A stretch of 64,000 bases of DNA from Alitabrizicola rongguiensis (lineage in GTDB: Bacteria; Pseudomonadota; Alphaproteobacteria; Rhodobacterales; Rhodobacteraceae). The notes beneath the pieces were generated by a model. That model was not told the origin of the DNA, ran no database searches, and saw only the letters and a list, made by a program, of their open reading frames with translations. The position numbers were made by a program, and so were the translations under genes. Every line of letters begins with the position of its first letter. Position 1 is the first letter of the stretch. Positions 21,066 through 29,785 of this stretch are shown here, one piece after another. Location: NCBI RefSeq assembly GCF_021491355.1, contig NZ_JAKENF010000005.1, positions 202,070-266,069 on the forward strand, in the 5' to 3' direction.

Positions 21066-21719
21066 TCATCCGGCCTCTCCCTGGGCGAGGTCCTCGCCCG
21101 GCAGGGACACGCTGATGGTTGGAAACGGAATGCTGGCCGCAAATCCCTCCCAGTTGCCGCCGGCAAGGGTCGCCATCGCTCCGAGAGGCGAGGCGAACTG
21201 GAAGTCCAGACCGGTGATCTCTACCGTGACGACCGGAACATAGGGGCCGCCGAGGAATCCGAGGTTGGGATCGTAGCTGTAGGAGAAGGTCAGGTTTCCG
21301 GGTGCGGAATAGCTTGGCATCAAGGGCTCGACGCGGTCCCAGATCACGCTCGCCGTCGACGTGTCCATCGCTGCCGTGCAGGTCACGGTCGCCGGCGCCG
21401 CGCAGACAGCCGCTGCAGAGGCGCAGCCGGTTCCGAAGCGGGGCGCCACCGTGCCAACCGGAACGACGCCGGGAAGGTTCTCGGTCGCAACGCCGGGGCA
21501 GGCCGGGGGAAGGGTCGCCGCAAGGCGCGCAGCCAGATCGGTCGCCTTGTTCGCCATCACGAACTCGTAGCCCATCCGGCCGAAGTCGATCAGGCCGAAG
21601 ATCAGCAAGAGAAAGACCGGCAGCACAAGGGCAAGCTCGGGCAACGCAGCGCCGGTCTCATCGCTGAGCAGCGTTTGGGCGGGGCGGAACCGTGCCCTGA
21701 TCTTTGCAATCCCGCTCAT
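21066..21719 (-). CDS. TadE-family pilus assembly pseudopilin (second copy, TadF position)
   Basis: 217 residues starting MSGIAKIRARF. A TadE-type hydrophobic segment near residue 25 (GAALPELALVLPVFLLLIFG) follows a charged N-terminus. The remainder is a periplasmic domain with two pairs of cysteines. The start overlaps the stop of the upstream TadE-like gene (ATGA). TadE and TadF are minor pseudopilins processed by CpaA. Confidence 0.9.
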   Translation of the reverse strand: MSGIAKIRARFRPAQTLLSDETGAALPELALVLPVFLLLIFGLIDFGRMGYEFVMANKATDLAARLAATLPPACPGVATENLPGVVPVGTVAPRFGTGCASAAAVCAAPATVTCTAAMDTSTASVIWDRVEPLMPSYSAPGNLTFSYSYDPNLGFLGGPYVPVVTVEITGLDFQFASPLGAMATLAGGNWEGFAASIPFPTISVSLPGEDLAQGEAG

Positions 21720-22234
21720 GCCCCGAACACCCTGGACTGGTCCGTCACGCTTGTGGTCAGCGGGGCTTCGGACCCCCCGAAGAGGGTCAGGATCGAGCCC
21801 ATCGGGAAGGTCATTGTGACGGTCGCCGTAACCTGGGCCACGGCGACGTTCCCACCGCGATAGCTGCCGGGATGGCATTGCAGGGCCGGTGTCACGCTGT
21901 CGACGGTGACCCCGCCGACGAGCACCGGCAGGCCTGAAAGGCTGCTGTCGACGATCTGGGTCACCTTGGTCTCGTAGGCGGTGACGGTGCCGCCCTTCGC
22001 ACAGATGTCGGCGGGCAGAATGCGGGCAAGATAGCGCGTCGCGTCGCGTACACCGCTGATGGCCGCCTGATAGGACCACATCATCCGGCTGCCTTCGACG
22101 ATGACCGCAAAGACCAGGAGCAACATCGGCAGGACCAGGGCGAATTCAACGAGGATCGCCCCGTCCTCGGCCCTTGCGAACCCGCGTCCAGCACCGGGGC
22201 GGCAGTTTTCAGCGGAACAGTTGGACGACGTCAT
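21716..22234 (-). CDS. tadE: TadE-family pilus assembly pseudopilin
   Basis: 172 residues. ATG at 22234 follows AGGAGGGATCGTCC, a strong ribosome site. The TadE signature segment is GAILVEFALVLPMLLLVFAV near residue 23, with the conserved Glu after the probable cleavage point. A periplasmic domain with two cysteines follows. The start lies 26 bases inside the end of tadG and the stop overlaps the next TadE-like gene, so all three are translationally linked. Confidence 0.92.
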   Translation of the reverse strand: MTSSNCSAENCRPGAGRGFARAEDGAILVEFALVLPMLLLVFAVIVEGSRMMWSYQAAISGVRDATRYLARILPADICAKGGTVTAYETKVTQIVDSSLSGLPVLVGGVTVDSVTPALQCHPGSYRGGNVAVAQVTATVTMTFPMGSILTLFGGSEAPLTTSVTDQSRVFGA

Positions 22235-23666
22235 GGACGATCCCTCCTGTTCCGCCCGCGCCACCGTTGCCGCCTGCCGATCCGATGACCTCGACCCACA
22301 GATCGATCTTCGGCGGCGAACTGCCATCCTGTCCGACCGGCTCGGTCATGAAGAGGCGGAAGAACTCCTCGACGGGGACGTTGCTCGTCCTCCCGGCAAT
22401 CGGATGGGCGGTGCAGTCGATTGCGGCTGCAATGACCACCCGGCGCTCCGGATCGGGGGAAGCGGCGGGTGCGCAACTTGGCCGGCCCGTTTCAGCCCGC
22501 CCTGTCAGGATCGGCGTGCTCGACGCCCCGCCGCCCGCCCTGGCGATCTCGGCCAGGTAATACTGGTAGCGGGTCGCGCCGGACGGCACACTCGGAGGGG
22601 TCGTGCCATAGTTCTTGCTCTCATAGGCGGCACGGCCAGTCGACCAGACGCCATTGCCGAAGCGCGTGCAGGCGCCGGTCGTAAAGCAGTCATCGCGCGG
22701 CAGGCCAACGGTGTTTGGCGAAACCTTCTCGCTGTTGCCGATGCACGACCCGCCTCCCTTGGGCACGATCCCCTTGATGACGTTCGGCGCGGGCCGATAG
22801 TTCGCATCGGTGCGCTTGCCGTTCATCGTGGCCTTGTAGATGTCGAAGCGCACGTTGAAGACCGCATCCTCGATCCCGACCTTCTGGCCGGGCTCGGTGT
22901 CGACGCCGCGCTGCGCAAAGCAGCGGGTGATGCTGCGCTCGGCTCCGATCAGGCAGCGATCGAGGTTGCCGCCGTTCAGCCCCTTGCACGGGCCGTTCGG
23001 GTCGACCTCCTTCTTGTCGGGGTCGAGGAAACCGAAATCGCCTGGCCCCCAGGCCGCGCCGTTGCCGCCAGAGCGGAGCCGGATCAGGTCTCCCACGTTT
23101 TCGTCGGCCTTGTAGCCCGGGGTCGGCAGGCAGAACATCAATGGCGTGATATCGCAGGCGAATTGCGTGAAGCCGGCAACGGCGGTCGCCGCGACGCTGG
23201 CATTGGGGGCTACGCCGCCCCGCAAGCCAAACAGGGCATCGGCAAACGGCGTCTCGACGGCATGTGGTGCCACGGTGGCCTGGACATAGATCGCCTCGGC
23301 CGGATCGGTCGTGACTGCAGTCGGCGCCGTGGAATCATCTGCTGGCAGCGCCGAGAGAAATGTCAGGGTGTAGTCAACGACATCGAGGTCATGTCCGCCG
23401 CTCCCGAACGTCTGGCGATCGGCGATCAGGTTCGCCGCAGCCGCTGTCGCGCGGGTGATAGCATCGCTCTTTCCGTCCAGTTCGCCTGCCGCGGCCAGCG
23501 CCACGTGATCGGCAAAGCTCTGCAGCTCCGATTTCGTCGCGGAGATCCGACCGAAGTCGAAGGACAGGGCGACGAAACCGAGAAGGACCACCAGCGCCAG
23601 GGCCCAGAAGACAAGAATTGCCCCCTGTTCTTCTTTGGCAAAGCTGACGGTCCTTGACGCGCACAT
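22209..23666 (-). CDS. tadG: TadG-like pilus assembly protein (Flp pilus TadE/G-like)
   Basis: Taken from MCASRTVSFAKEEQGAILVF it has 485 residues; an in-frame start 12 codons earlier (23702) is possible. An N-terminal TadE/G helix (GAILVFWALALVVLLGFVAL) is followed by a large, cysteine-containing extracytoplasmic domain with no von Willebrand motif that I can see. Family members sit in the inner membrane and are needed for fibril formation. It lies directly after cpaB, where many Tad loci have the secretin gene first. Confidence 0.85.
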   Translation of the reverse strand: MCASRTVSFAKEEQGAILVFWALALVVLLGFVALSFDFGRISATKSELQSFADHVALAAAGELDGKSDAITRATAAAANLIADRQTFGSGGHDLDVVDYTLTFLSALPADDSTAPTAVTTDPAEAIYVQATVAPHAVETPFADALFGLRGGVAPNASVAATAVAGFTQFACDITPLMFCLPTPGYKADENVGDLIRLRSGGNGAAWGPGDFGFLDPDKKEVDPNGPCKGLNGGNLDRCLIGAERSITRCFAQRGVDTEPGQKVGIEDAVFNVRFDIYKATMNGKRTDANYRPAPNVIKGIVPKGGGSCIGNSEKVSPNTVGLPRDDCFTTGACTRFGNGVWSTGRAAYESKNYGTTPPSVPSGATRYQYYLAEIARAGGGASSTPILTGRAETGRPSCAPAASPDPERRVVIAAAIDCTAHPIAGRTSNVPVEEFFRLFMTEPVGQDGSSPPKIDLWVEVIGSAGGNGGAGGTGGIVHDVVQLFR

Positions 23667-23724
23667 GAACACTATCCGGAAAAAGGGAATTAGGGGCTGC
23701 AATCAGGCACAGGTCCACGGCGGA

Positions 23725-24564
23725 TCAATCGAGACTGACCACCTCGACCTCGTTTGCGCGCCGCACCTTGATGCGGGTGACCTTTACCGGTTCGGATTCC
23801 GTCACAGGCACCACTGCGGCGGCGACGGGCGCGGGGGGCGGCGGCTCCTGAAGGATGTCGCTGAGGTTGACGGCAGGAAGCTCGGTGTCGCGCGCCTCGT
23901 TCAAGCTGCGAAGCGACAGGCTCAGCTTGCCGGCGTTCTGGGCCAGTGCCAGCACCTGGCCCTGTTCGGGCGTGACCTCGACCGTCACGGTCCGGGCGAC
24001 CTCGGGCTGGTCCCGCTTCATGTCGGCATCCTGGTCGACACCAACGATGCGGATGTTCTGCAGGATCGTGATCGCCCGCATATCCTTGTCGCCGCCCTGC
24101 GTCAGGACGATGTCGACCGTATCGCCGGGGGTGACGAAGCCGCCCACGGCGGTCTCGGCGTTGACGCTGATCGCAACGGCCCGCAGGTTGGGACCGAGAG
24201 CCTGAACGATGGTCACCTTCTCGCCGAAGTTCGACACCTTGGAGGCAAGCAGGATATCGCCCTTGGCGATTTCGTGGGTCGCGCGGCGGGGCTGCTGCCC
24301 CGAAGCGGGAAGAAGCGTCGCAAGATCGACATAGGCGCCCGGCGGCAGCGCCTCGCGCGGCCAGGCGATCGTTGTGACGGATTGGGGCAGGATCGGCTGG
24401 CCATAACCGATATCGGCACTGGCGATGACCACGCTGGCCAGTTGCGATTTGGTTTCCGGGGCGGCGGTGGCAGCCGCTGGCATCAGATACTCGCGCGTTG
24501 CATAGGCCGAACCGCTCGCGATCGCCACGCCAGCCAATGCGACCAGGAGAGAACGGATGCCCAT
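23725..24564 (-). CDS. cpaB: Flp pilus assembly protein CpaB/RcpC
   Basis: 279 residues with an N-terminal membrane anchor (SLLVALAGVAIASGSAYA) and a SAF/CpaB domain (VVIASADIGYGQPILPQSV, then GFVTPGDTVDIVLTQ). CpaB proteins are periplasmic and are thought to stabilise the secretin or modify pilin. It is downstream of flp, separated by an 87-base gap with a hairpin. In this locus no secretin gene (cpaC) follows. Confidence 0.93.
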   Translation of the reverse strand: MGIRSLLVALAGVAIASGSAYATREYLMPAAATAAPETKSQLASVVIASADIGYGQPILPQSVTTIAWPREALPPGAYVDLATLLPASGQQPRRATHEIAKGDILLASKVSNFGEKVTIVQALGPNLRAVAISVNAETAVGGFVTPGDTVDIVLTQGGDKDMRAITILQNIRIVGVDQDADMKRDQPEVARTVTVEVTPEQGQVLALAQNAGKLSLSLRSLNEARDTELPAVNLSDILQEPPPPAPVAAAVVPVTESEPVKVTRIKVRRANEVEVVSLD

Positions 24565-24598
24565 GAGAGATGCTCCGGTTGGATCGGTTTTCGGGAAG

Positions 24599-24625
24599 CG
24601 GTCCGCGCCCCCTGAGCGCGGACCG
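24599..24625 (-). terminator. Hairpin between flp and cpaB
   Basis: CGGTCCGCGC at 24599-24608 pairs perfectly with 24616-24625 around a 7-base loop. It follows the abundant pilin gene and precedes the assembly genes, so it could act as a partial terminator or protect the short flp message. There is no strong U-run after it on the minus strand. Confidence 0.55.
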
Positions 24626-24651
24626 TGGATCAGGGAACGATCAGAGGCAGG

Positions 24652-24852
24652 TCACGGAGTGACGTCAGCGACATTGTCGCCCATTGCAGCTTGCGCATCG
24701 TCCATTTGGCCCGAGACCTCGTTGCCGAGGTTGGTCAGGGCGATGGTGCCGACCGCAATCGCGAGGATCAGGGCAATGCCATATTCGACGAGGGTCACGC
24801 CCTTTTCGTCGCGGGAGAAGCGGGCGAAAAGCGAGGTCAGTTTCGAAAGCAT
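24652..24852 (-). CDS. flp: Flp family type IVb pilin
   Basis: A 66-residue prepilin. AAGGAG lies 7 bases before the ATG at 24852. The leader MLSKLTSLFARFSRDEKG ends in Gly18; cleavage by CpaA would expose VTLVEYGIALILA with the conserved Glu at +5 and the Glu-Tyr pair typical of Flp pilins. The hydrophobic helix runs to about residue 40. It is the first gene of the Tad cluster and probably the major pilus subunit. Confidence 0.94.
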   Translation of the reverse strand: MLSKLTSLFARFSRDEKGVTLVEYGIALILAIAVGTIALTNLGNEVSGQMDDAQAAMGDNVADVTP

Positions 24853-25147
24853 CAGGTAACTCCTTGTTACATTGCACGATGGACCGGACGCACCGGCCGG
24901 AATCACGAACCTTGGCCTTCGCTTCGGTTCCCCTCCAATGTCGCTGCTTGCCCGAGCCGCCGCTTCCTCTGGACAGATGAAGAATTCGCGCAGGGATTGT
25001 TTTTTCATCGGGCGCGAAGGCGAGGCGGCGCCAGACGATGAATTGTCTGCAAGCGCCAGACCGATGGATCGTCGACTGTGGCCTTCCCAATTGGCCGGTC
25101 CTCTGCAACAGTCCGGACCACACCCGCGCGGCGAGGGAGGACAGCGC
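24853..25147. other. Divergent intergenic region, flp and SDR
   Basis: These 295 bases separate flp (minus) from the first gene of the catabolic cluster (plus) and must carry both promoters. A frame is open through it on the plus strand but has no start context or family resemblance. No clear operator was seen; the only strong element is GGGAGG at 25135-25140, the ribosome site of the next gene. Confidence 0.4.
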
Positions 25148-25924
25148 TTGGACATGGGTCTTGCCGGCAAGGTCGTCGTGATCACCGGGGCGGCCGCCGG
25201 GATCGGGCGCGCTGTCGCGCTCGAGGCGGTGCGCGAGGGCGTCGGTGCGCTTGTCCTGACCGACCGGGATCCGGACCTTGCCCGCAAGACCGGTGAGTTG
25301 CCGGGCGGCGTCGATGTTGCCTTCGTTCAGGCCGATCTTGAGGATCCCGCCGCAGCGGGCAGGGTCGCGGGGGCCGCCCTTGATCGCTTCGGCAGGATCG
25401 ACGGGCTGGTGAATGCCGCCGGGCTGACCACGCGTGGCTCGTTCGTCGATGGCACGGTCGAAACCTGGGACTTGTTGTTCGACGTGAATGCGCGGGCGGC
25501 GTTCCTGCTGATGCAGGCGACCATTGCCGACATGCGCCGACGGCGCGCGGGCGGCTCGATCGTCAATATCCTGTCGATGAACGCGTATTGCGGCATTCCT
25601 GAGCTTGCCATCTATGCGGCGACCAAGGGTGCGCTGATGACGCTGACCCGCAACGCGGCCAATGCCCATATGGCCGACCGCATCCGGGTCAACGGCATCA
25701 ATCTTGGCTGGGTCGCGACCGAGAGCGAGCGGAAGATGCAGGCCGAGGTGCTGGGGCGCGGACCTGACTGGGAGACAGCAGAAGCGGCGCGCCTGCCGCT
25801 CGGCCGGTTGGTGACCGAGGAGGAAACCGCCCGCCTGGCCGTGTTCCTGTTGGGGGCCGCCTCGGTTCCCATGACCGGGGCGATCGTGGATTTCGAACAG
25901 AAGGTTGCCGGGGCAATCGGCTAG
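25148..25924 (+). CDS. Short-chain dehydrogenase/reductase (cytoplasmic)
   Basis: 258 residues from TTG at 25148, which sits 7 bases after GGGAGG; ATG at 25154 is the alternative and gives 256. The Rossmann motif TGAAAGIGRA lies near residue 14, NAAG near 90, Ser near 140 and the catalytic YAATK near 155. NAD(P)-dependent oxidation of a hydroxyl group is expected. It is the first gene of the plus-strand sugar or cyclitol cluster and is followed after 8 bases by the RpiR regulator. The substrate is unknown. Confidence 0.9.
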   Translation: MDMGLAGKVVVITGAAAGIGRAVALEAVREGVGALVLTDRDPDLARKTGELPGGVDVAFVQADLEDPAAAGRVAGAALDRFGRIDGLVNAAGLTTRGSFVDGTVETWDLLFDVNARAAFLLMQATIADMRRRRAGGSIVNILSMNAYCGIPELAIYAATKGALMTLTRNAANAHMADRIRVNGINLGWVATESERKMQAEVLGRGPDWETAEAARLPLGRLVTEEETARLAVFLLGAASVPMTGAIVDFEQKVAGAIG

Positions 25925-25932
25925 GGGGCAGG

Positions 25933-26811
25933 GTGGAACAGTCCGCGACCGCAACTGGACAGAGCCCGCCCCGGGACTATGAGGCCCTTCGCGCGGAACT
26001 CGCCGCCCGGTCGGGCAGCCTCAGCCGCAGATTGGCGCAGGTCGCGCAGTTCTTCCTCAACCACCCCGAGGAAGTCGCCATCAACACGCTCGTCCAGCTG
26101 GCAGCCCAGGCCCAAGTGCCGCCGGCGACGATCACCCGATTTGCCAAGGAACTGGGGTTTGGCGGTTTCGCCGAACTGCAGGCCGTGTTCCGGGAACGCC
26201 TGCTTGGGCCGCGCCTTCCTTACGTCTCGCGCATCGGAAACCGACTTCCGCCGGGCGAGTTGTCGCTGGCGGACAGCGATCTGGATCACCCGGACCTTGT
26301 GTTTGGCGGCATGGTCCAGGCTGCCATGCAGTCGCTGCTCCGCATCGACGAGACGCTGGACCGGCAGGTGCTGGCCCGATTCGTCGATGTTCTGGCCGCG
26401 GCCGAGATGATCCATGTCGCTGCAGCCAGGGGGGCCTTCGGGTTGGGCGCCTATGCCTTTTACGGCATGGCGAAGATCGGTCGGCGGGTGAGTCTGCTCG
26501 ACAATCTTGGTGCGATGCGGGCCGAGCAGGTCTGCGCGATAGGTCCGTCGGACGTGCTGTTGGCGATGACCTTCGACGACTACACGCCCGAGACAGTCGA
26601 GATCGCCCGCATGGCGGCGCGGAACGGGCGGCAGGTGCTGGCGATCACCGACAATGAACTCAGCCCGGTGGTCGGGCTCGCCCAGCACGTCCTTTATGTC
26701 AACGAGGCCCGGCTTGGGCACCTAAGGTCGCAAGTGCCGGCGATGATCGTGTGCCAGGCGCTCATCGTCAGTCTTGCGCGGCGGCTGGGTGGCGCATTGT
26801 CGCCCAAGTGA
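25933..26811 (+). CDS. MurR/RpiR family transcriptional regulator
   Basis: 292 residues. The N-terminal HTH_6 domain (about residues 20-95) contains FLNHPEEVAINTLVQLAAQA and PPATITRFAKELGFGGFAEL. The C-terminal half is a SIS sugar-phosphate-binding domain (MIHVAAARGAFGLGAYAFYG, then DVLLAMTFDDYTPETVEIAR). Such regulators respond to phosphosugars or sugar-like metabolites. It probably controls the surrounding cluster through the inverted repeat at 26815-26846 just downstream of its own stop. Confidence 0.92.
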   Translation: MEQSATATGQSPPRDYEALRAELAARSGSLSRRLAQVAQFFLNHPEEVAINTLVQLAAQAQVPPATITRFAKELGFGGFAELQAVFRERLLGPRLPYVSRIGNRLPPGELSLADSDLDHPDLVFGGMVQAAMQSLLRIDETLDRQVLARFVDVLAAAEMIHVAAARGAFGLGAYAFYGMAKIGRRVSLLDNLGAMRAEQVCAIGPSDVLLAMTFDDYTPETVEIARMAARNGRQVLAITDNELSPVVGLAQHVLYVNEARLGHLRSQVPAMIVCQALIVSLARRLGGALSPK

Positions 26812-26814
26812 AAT

Positions 26815-26846
26815 GAAATTTTCATCTGCAGAAAAATGAAAATTCC
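26815..26846. promoter_or_regulatory. Inverted repeat, candidate RpiR operator
   Basis: GAAATTTTCAT at 26815-26825 and ATGAAAATTCC at 26836-26846 form a 10/11 inverted repeat around 10 bases, in an AT-rich island within GC-rich DNA. It lies between the RpiR gene and the SDR at 26897. Repeats containing GAAATTTTC are typical RpiR-family targets. It probably drives and represses the genes from 26897 onward. Confidence 0.6.
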
Positions 26847-26896
26847 GTTGCAAAATTTCCCTGCTCCCCGAAAGATCGGATTGGGGAGAATCTGCG

Positions 26897-27622
26897 ATGA
26901 CCAAGGCTAGCTTCGACTTTTCGGAGACGTCGGTTCTTGTGGTGGGCGCCAGCCGGGCCGGCATCGGGGCGGCTATCGCGCGATCGTTCCAGGAGGCAGG
27001 GGCCGACGTAACGATCACGGGGGCCGAGCCGGAACCAGCAGCAGAGGACAGCGGGCGCTTTCCCTATATCCAGCTGGACGTGACCGATCTGGACGCCGTC
27101 CGTGCCGTGGCGGCGGCAACGCCGAAACTGGATGTCCTGGTCAATTGCGCGGCCATCACCTCGCGAGGGGAGGAAATGGCCCCGGCCTTTTTCCAGCGCG
27201 TCGTCGATGTGAACCTTCACGGCACCTTCCGCACAGCGGAAGCCTTCCACGGCCATCTAAAGGCGAGCCACGGGTCGCTCATCAACATCGCCTCGATGTA
27301 TGCGACCTTCGGCAGCCCCAGGAACCCCGCCTACGGCGCAAGCAAGGCGGCGGTGCAGCAACTCACCAAGTCGCTTGCCATCGCCTGGGCGCCCGATGGC
27401 ATCCGGGTGAACGCAGTGGCCCCCGGCTTCATCGTGACGCAGCAATCGGCGCGAAGCCGCACCGATCCGGCCCATGTCGCGGCGGTGAACTTGCGAACGC
27501 CGATGGGGCGGTGGGGTCAGCCCGAGGACATTGCCGGACCGGTGCTGTTCCTGGCCTCGCCCGCCGCCGCATTCATGACCGGCACCTGCCTTGCCATCGA
27601 CGGAGGGTATTCGGTTGCCTGA
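26897..27622 (+). CDS. Short-chain dehydrogenase/reductase (cytoplasmic)
   Basis: 241 residues. The cofactor loop is VGASRAGIGAAIARSF near residue 16, NCAAI replaces the usual NAG, and the catalytic Ser and YGASK are near residues 137-155. The C-terminus MTGTCLAIDGGYSV is typical of the FabG-like branch. It is the first gene after the inverted repeat and is followed after 24 bases by a Gfo/Idh/MocA gene. A role in oxidising a polyol or cyclitol taken up by the neighbouring transporter is inferred. Confidence 0.9.
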   Translation: MTKASFDFSETSVLVVGASRAGIGAAIARSFQEAGADVTITGAEPEPAAEDSGRFPYIQLDVTDLDAVRAVAAATPKLDVLVNCAAITSRGEEMAPAFFQRVVDVNLHGTFRTAEAFHGHLKASHGSLINIASMYATFGSPRNPAYGASKAAVQQLTKSLAIAWAPDGIRVNAVAPGFIVTQQSARSRTDPAHVAAVNLRTPMGRWGQPEDIAGPVLFLASPAAAFMTGTCLAIDGGYSVA

Positions 27623-27646
27623 CCACCAGAGCAGGGATTGCCCGCC

Positions 27647-28801
27647 ATGACCGAGTTCCACCGGATCGGCGCCGCGGTCATCGGGACCGGATTTATCGGC
27701 ACGGTACATCTTGAGGCACTGCGCCGTCTTGGCGTTCCGGTGCGTGGCGTCTTGGGGTCGAGCCCGGAGCGCGCTGCGGATCGGGCAACTGCGCTCGGGG
27801 TCGCACGGGCCTATCGCTCGCTCGCGGAACTGCTGGAGGACCCATCGGTCGACGTGGTTCATGTGACCTCGCCGAATGTCGCGCATTTCGACCAGGTGAT
27901 GCAAATCCTCGCGGCGGGGCGACATGTCGTCTGCGAAAAACCGCTGGCGATGACCTCGGCGCAGTCGGCGGAGATGGTCGCGGCGGCGAGCATCACCGGC
28001 AAGGTCGCTGCCGTCTGCTACAACACCCGATTCTACCCGCTGAACCAGCATGCGCACCGGATGGTCGCCGATGGCGCCCTTGGCGAGGTGCGGCTTGTCA
28101 CCGGACATTACCATCAGGACTGGCTGGTCAAGCCGACCGACTGGAACTGGCGGCTCGAAACCGAAGAAGGGGGCGAGTTGCGCTCGGTCGGCGACATCGG
28201 CACCCACTGGATGGACCTGACAAGCTTCATCACCGGCCAGAAGGTCGTCTCGGTCATGGCCGATCTGGCGACCTTCCTGCCCGAACGGCAGAAGCCGGTG
28301 GGGCCGGTCGAGACCTTTGCCGCGGCCACAGGTGCCACCCAGACCAGGCAGATCAGGACCGACGACGCGGCGACGATCCTGCTGCGGTTTGCGAACGGCG
28401 CGCGGGGAACGGTTTCGACAAGTCAGGTCAGCCCGGGCCGGAAGAACTCGCTGGTCTGGGACATTGCCGGTTCCGCCGCATCGGCGGCCTGGAACTCGGA
28501 AACGCCGGATCACCTGTGGATCGGCCACCGCGATGCGCCGAACCAGATACTGCAGCGCGATGCTGCACTTATGAACGTGGCCGGCGCTGCGGCAGCTGCC
28601 CTTCCGGGCGGCCATGTCGAAGGCTTCGCCGACACGTTCCGCGCGCTGTTTCGGCAGGTCTATTCCGACGTTGCCCTAGGGGCGCGCGGACCGGACGCGA
28701 CCTATGCCGGTTTCGAGGATGGACACCGTGAGATGTTGTTCTGCGACGCGGTCCTGAAAAGCGCCCGCAGTGGACGGTGGGTCGATCTGGACAGTCTCTA
28801 G
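27647..28801 (+). CDS. Gfo/Idh/MocA family oxidoreductase
   Basis: 384 residues from ATG at 27647, which has AGGGA at a suitable distance (an in-frame TTG lies 9 bases upstream). The N-terminal Rossmann fold has the intact VIGTGFIGTVHLEAL motif, the catalytic-lysine motif VCEKPLAM near residue 95, and the C-terminal domain has SVGDIGTHWMDLTSF. Relatives include inositol, glucose-6-phosphate and UDP-sugar dehydrogenases. It resembles the type of enzyme found with IolE-like isomerases, which is the next gene. Confidence 0.9.
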   Translation: MTEFHRIGAAVIGTGFIGTVHLEALRRLGVPVRGVLGSSPERAADRATALGVARAYRSLAELLEDPSVDVVHVTSPNVAHFDQVMQILAAGRHVVCEKPLAMTSAQSAEMVAAASITGKVAAVCYNTRFYPLNQHAHRMVADGALGEVRLVTGHYHQDWLVKPTDWNWRLETEEGGELRSVGDIGTHWMDLTSFITGQKVVSVMADLATFLPERQKPVGPVETFAAATGATQTRQIRTDDAATILLRFANGARGTVSTSQVSPGRKNSLVWDIAGSAASAAWNSETPDHLWIGHRDAPNQILQRDAALMNVAGAAAAALPGGHVEGFADTFRALFRQVYSDVALGARGPDATYAGFEDGHREMLFCDAVLKSARSGRWVDLDSL

Positions 28802-28819
28802 ACGAAAGGAGCGAGGGCG

Positions 28820-29734
28820 ATGAAACTGGGAATCCTGACGGCGCCATTTCCAGAGCTGCCGCTTCAGCAGGTGGCAGACTGGGCAAGCGGAGCCGGGTTC
28901 GAGGCGATCGAGATTGCCTGCTGGCCTTCGGCAGGGGGTGAAAAGCGGCGCTATGCCGGCACGTCCCATCTGCCGATCGAGGACATGACGCCAGCTCAGG
29001 CCAGCGAGATTGTCGGGCAGCTTGCCGGGAAGGGGCTTACGATCTCGGGTCTGGGCTATTACCCCAATCCGCTTCATGCCGACGCGGCGCATCGCGAGAA
29101 TGTCATCGGCCATTTGACGAAGGTCATCTCGGCCGCCGCGATGATGAAGGTCGGGGTCGTGAACACCTTCGTCGGTGGCGACCGGACCTTGACGGTAGAC
29201 CAGAACTGGGAGCGGGCCGCCCAGATCTTCCCGCCGATCATCGCCCATGCCCGCGAGAATGGCATCCGGCTGGCCTTCGAGAACTGTCCGATGATCTTCT
29301 CGCACGACGAATGGCCGGGCGGCCACAACATCGCCTATTCGCCGAAGGTCTGGCGGCGTATCTTCGACAGTTGGGGCGAGGCGGTCGGGATGAATTTCGA
29401 TCCAAGCCATCTTGTCTGGCAGATGATCGACCCGCTACGCTTCATCAGGGAGTTCGGCAGTCGGATGGTCCATGTCCATGCCAAGGATCTGATGATCGAC
29501 AGGGAGGGTCTGTACGAGAATGGGATCATGTCGCTCGGCATGGGCTGGCAGGTTCCGCGCATGCCGGGGCTCGGGGATGTGAACTGGGCCGAGCTCTTTT
29601 CCGGCCTTTATCGCGCCGGCTACGATGGCCCGGTCATCATCGAGCATGAGGACCGCAACTTCGAAGGAACCCGCGAGAAGGTCCAGCGCGGTTTCCTTCT
29701 CGCCCGAGACGTGCTTAGCCCCTTCGTCAAGTAA
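28820..29734 (+). CDS. Sugar phosphate isomerase/epimerase (IolE-like TIM barrel)
   Basis: 304 residues of the AP-endonuclease-2/xylose-isomerase-like fold. Probable metal ligands are Glu in LAFENCP, Asp and His in NFDPSHLVWQ, His in VHVHAKD and Glu in VIIEHEDRNFEG. Family members dehydrate or isomerise keto-inositols and ketoses. It sits 18 bases after the Gfo/Idh/MocA gene and just before the transporter, so it probably acts on the product of that oxidation. Confidence 0.9.
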   Translation: MKLGILTAPFPELPLQQVADWASGAGFEAIEIACWPSAGGEKRRYAGTSHLPIEDMTPAQASEIVGQLAGKGLTISGLGYYPNPLHADAAHRENVIGHLTKVISAAAMMKVGVVNTFVGGDRTLTVDQNWERAAQIFPPIIAHARENGIRLAFENCPMIFSHDEWPGGHNIAYSPKVWRRIFDSWGEAVGMNFDPSHLVWQMIDPLRFIREFGSRMVHVHAKDLMIDREGLYENGIMSLGMGWQVPRMPGLGDVNWAELFSGLYRAGYDGPVIIEHEDRNFEGTREKVQRGFLLARDVLSPFVK

Positions 29735-29785
29735 ATGGGGCGAAAAATAAACGTAAGAACAATGCTTTAAATGGGAGGAAGACAC

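Noticed and set aside
24872..25147. Upstream extension of the first SDR
   Set aside because: It lies before the GGGAGG ribosome site, and the SDR domain starts only at 25154.
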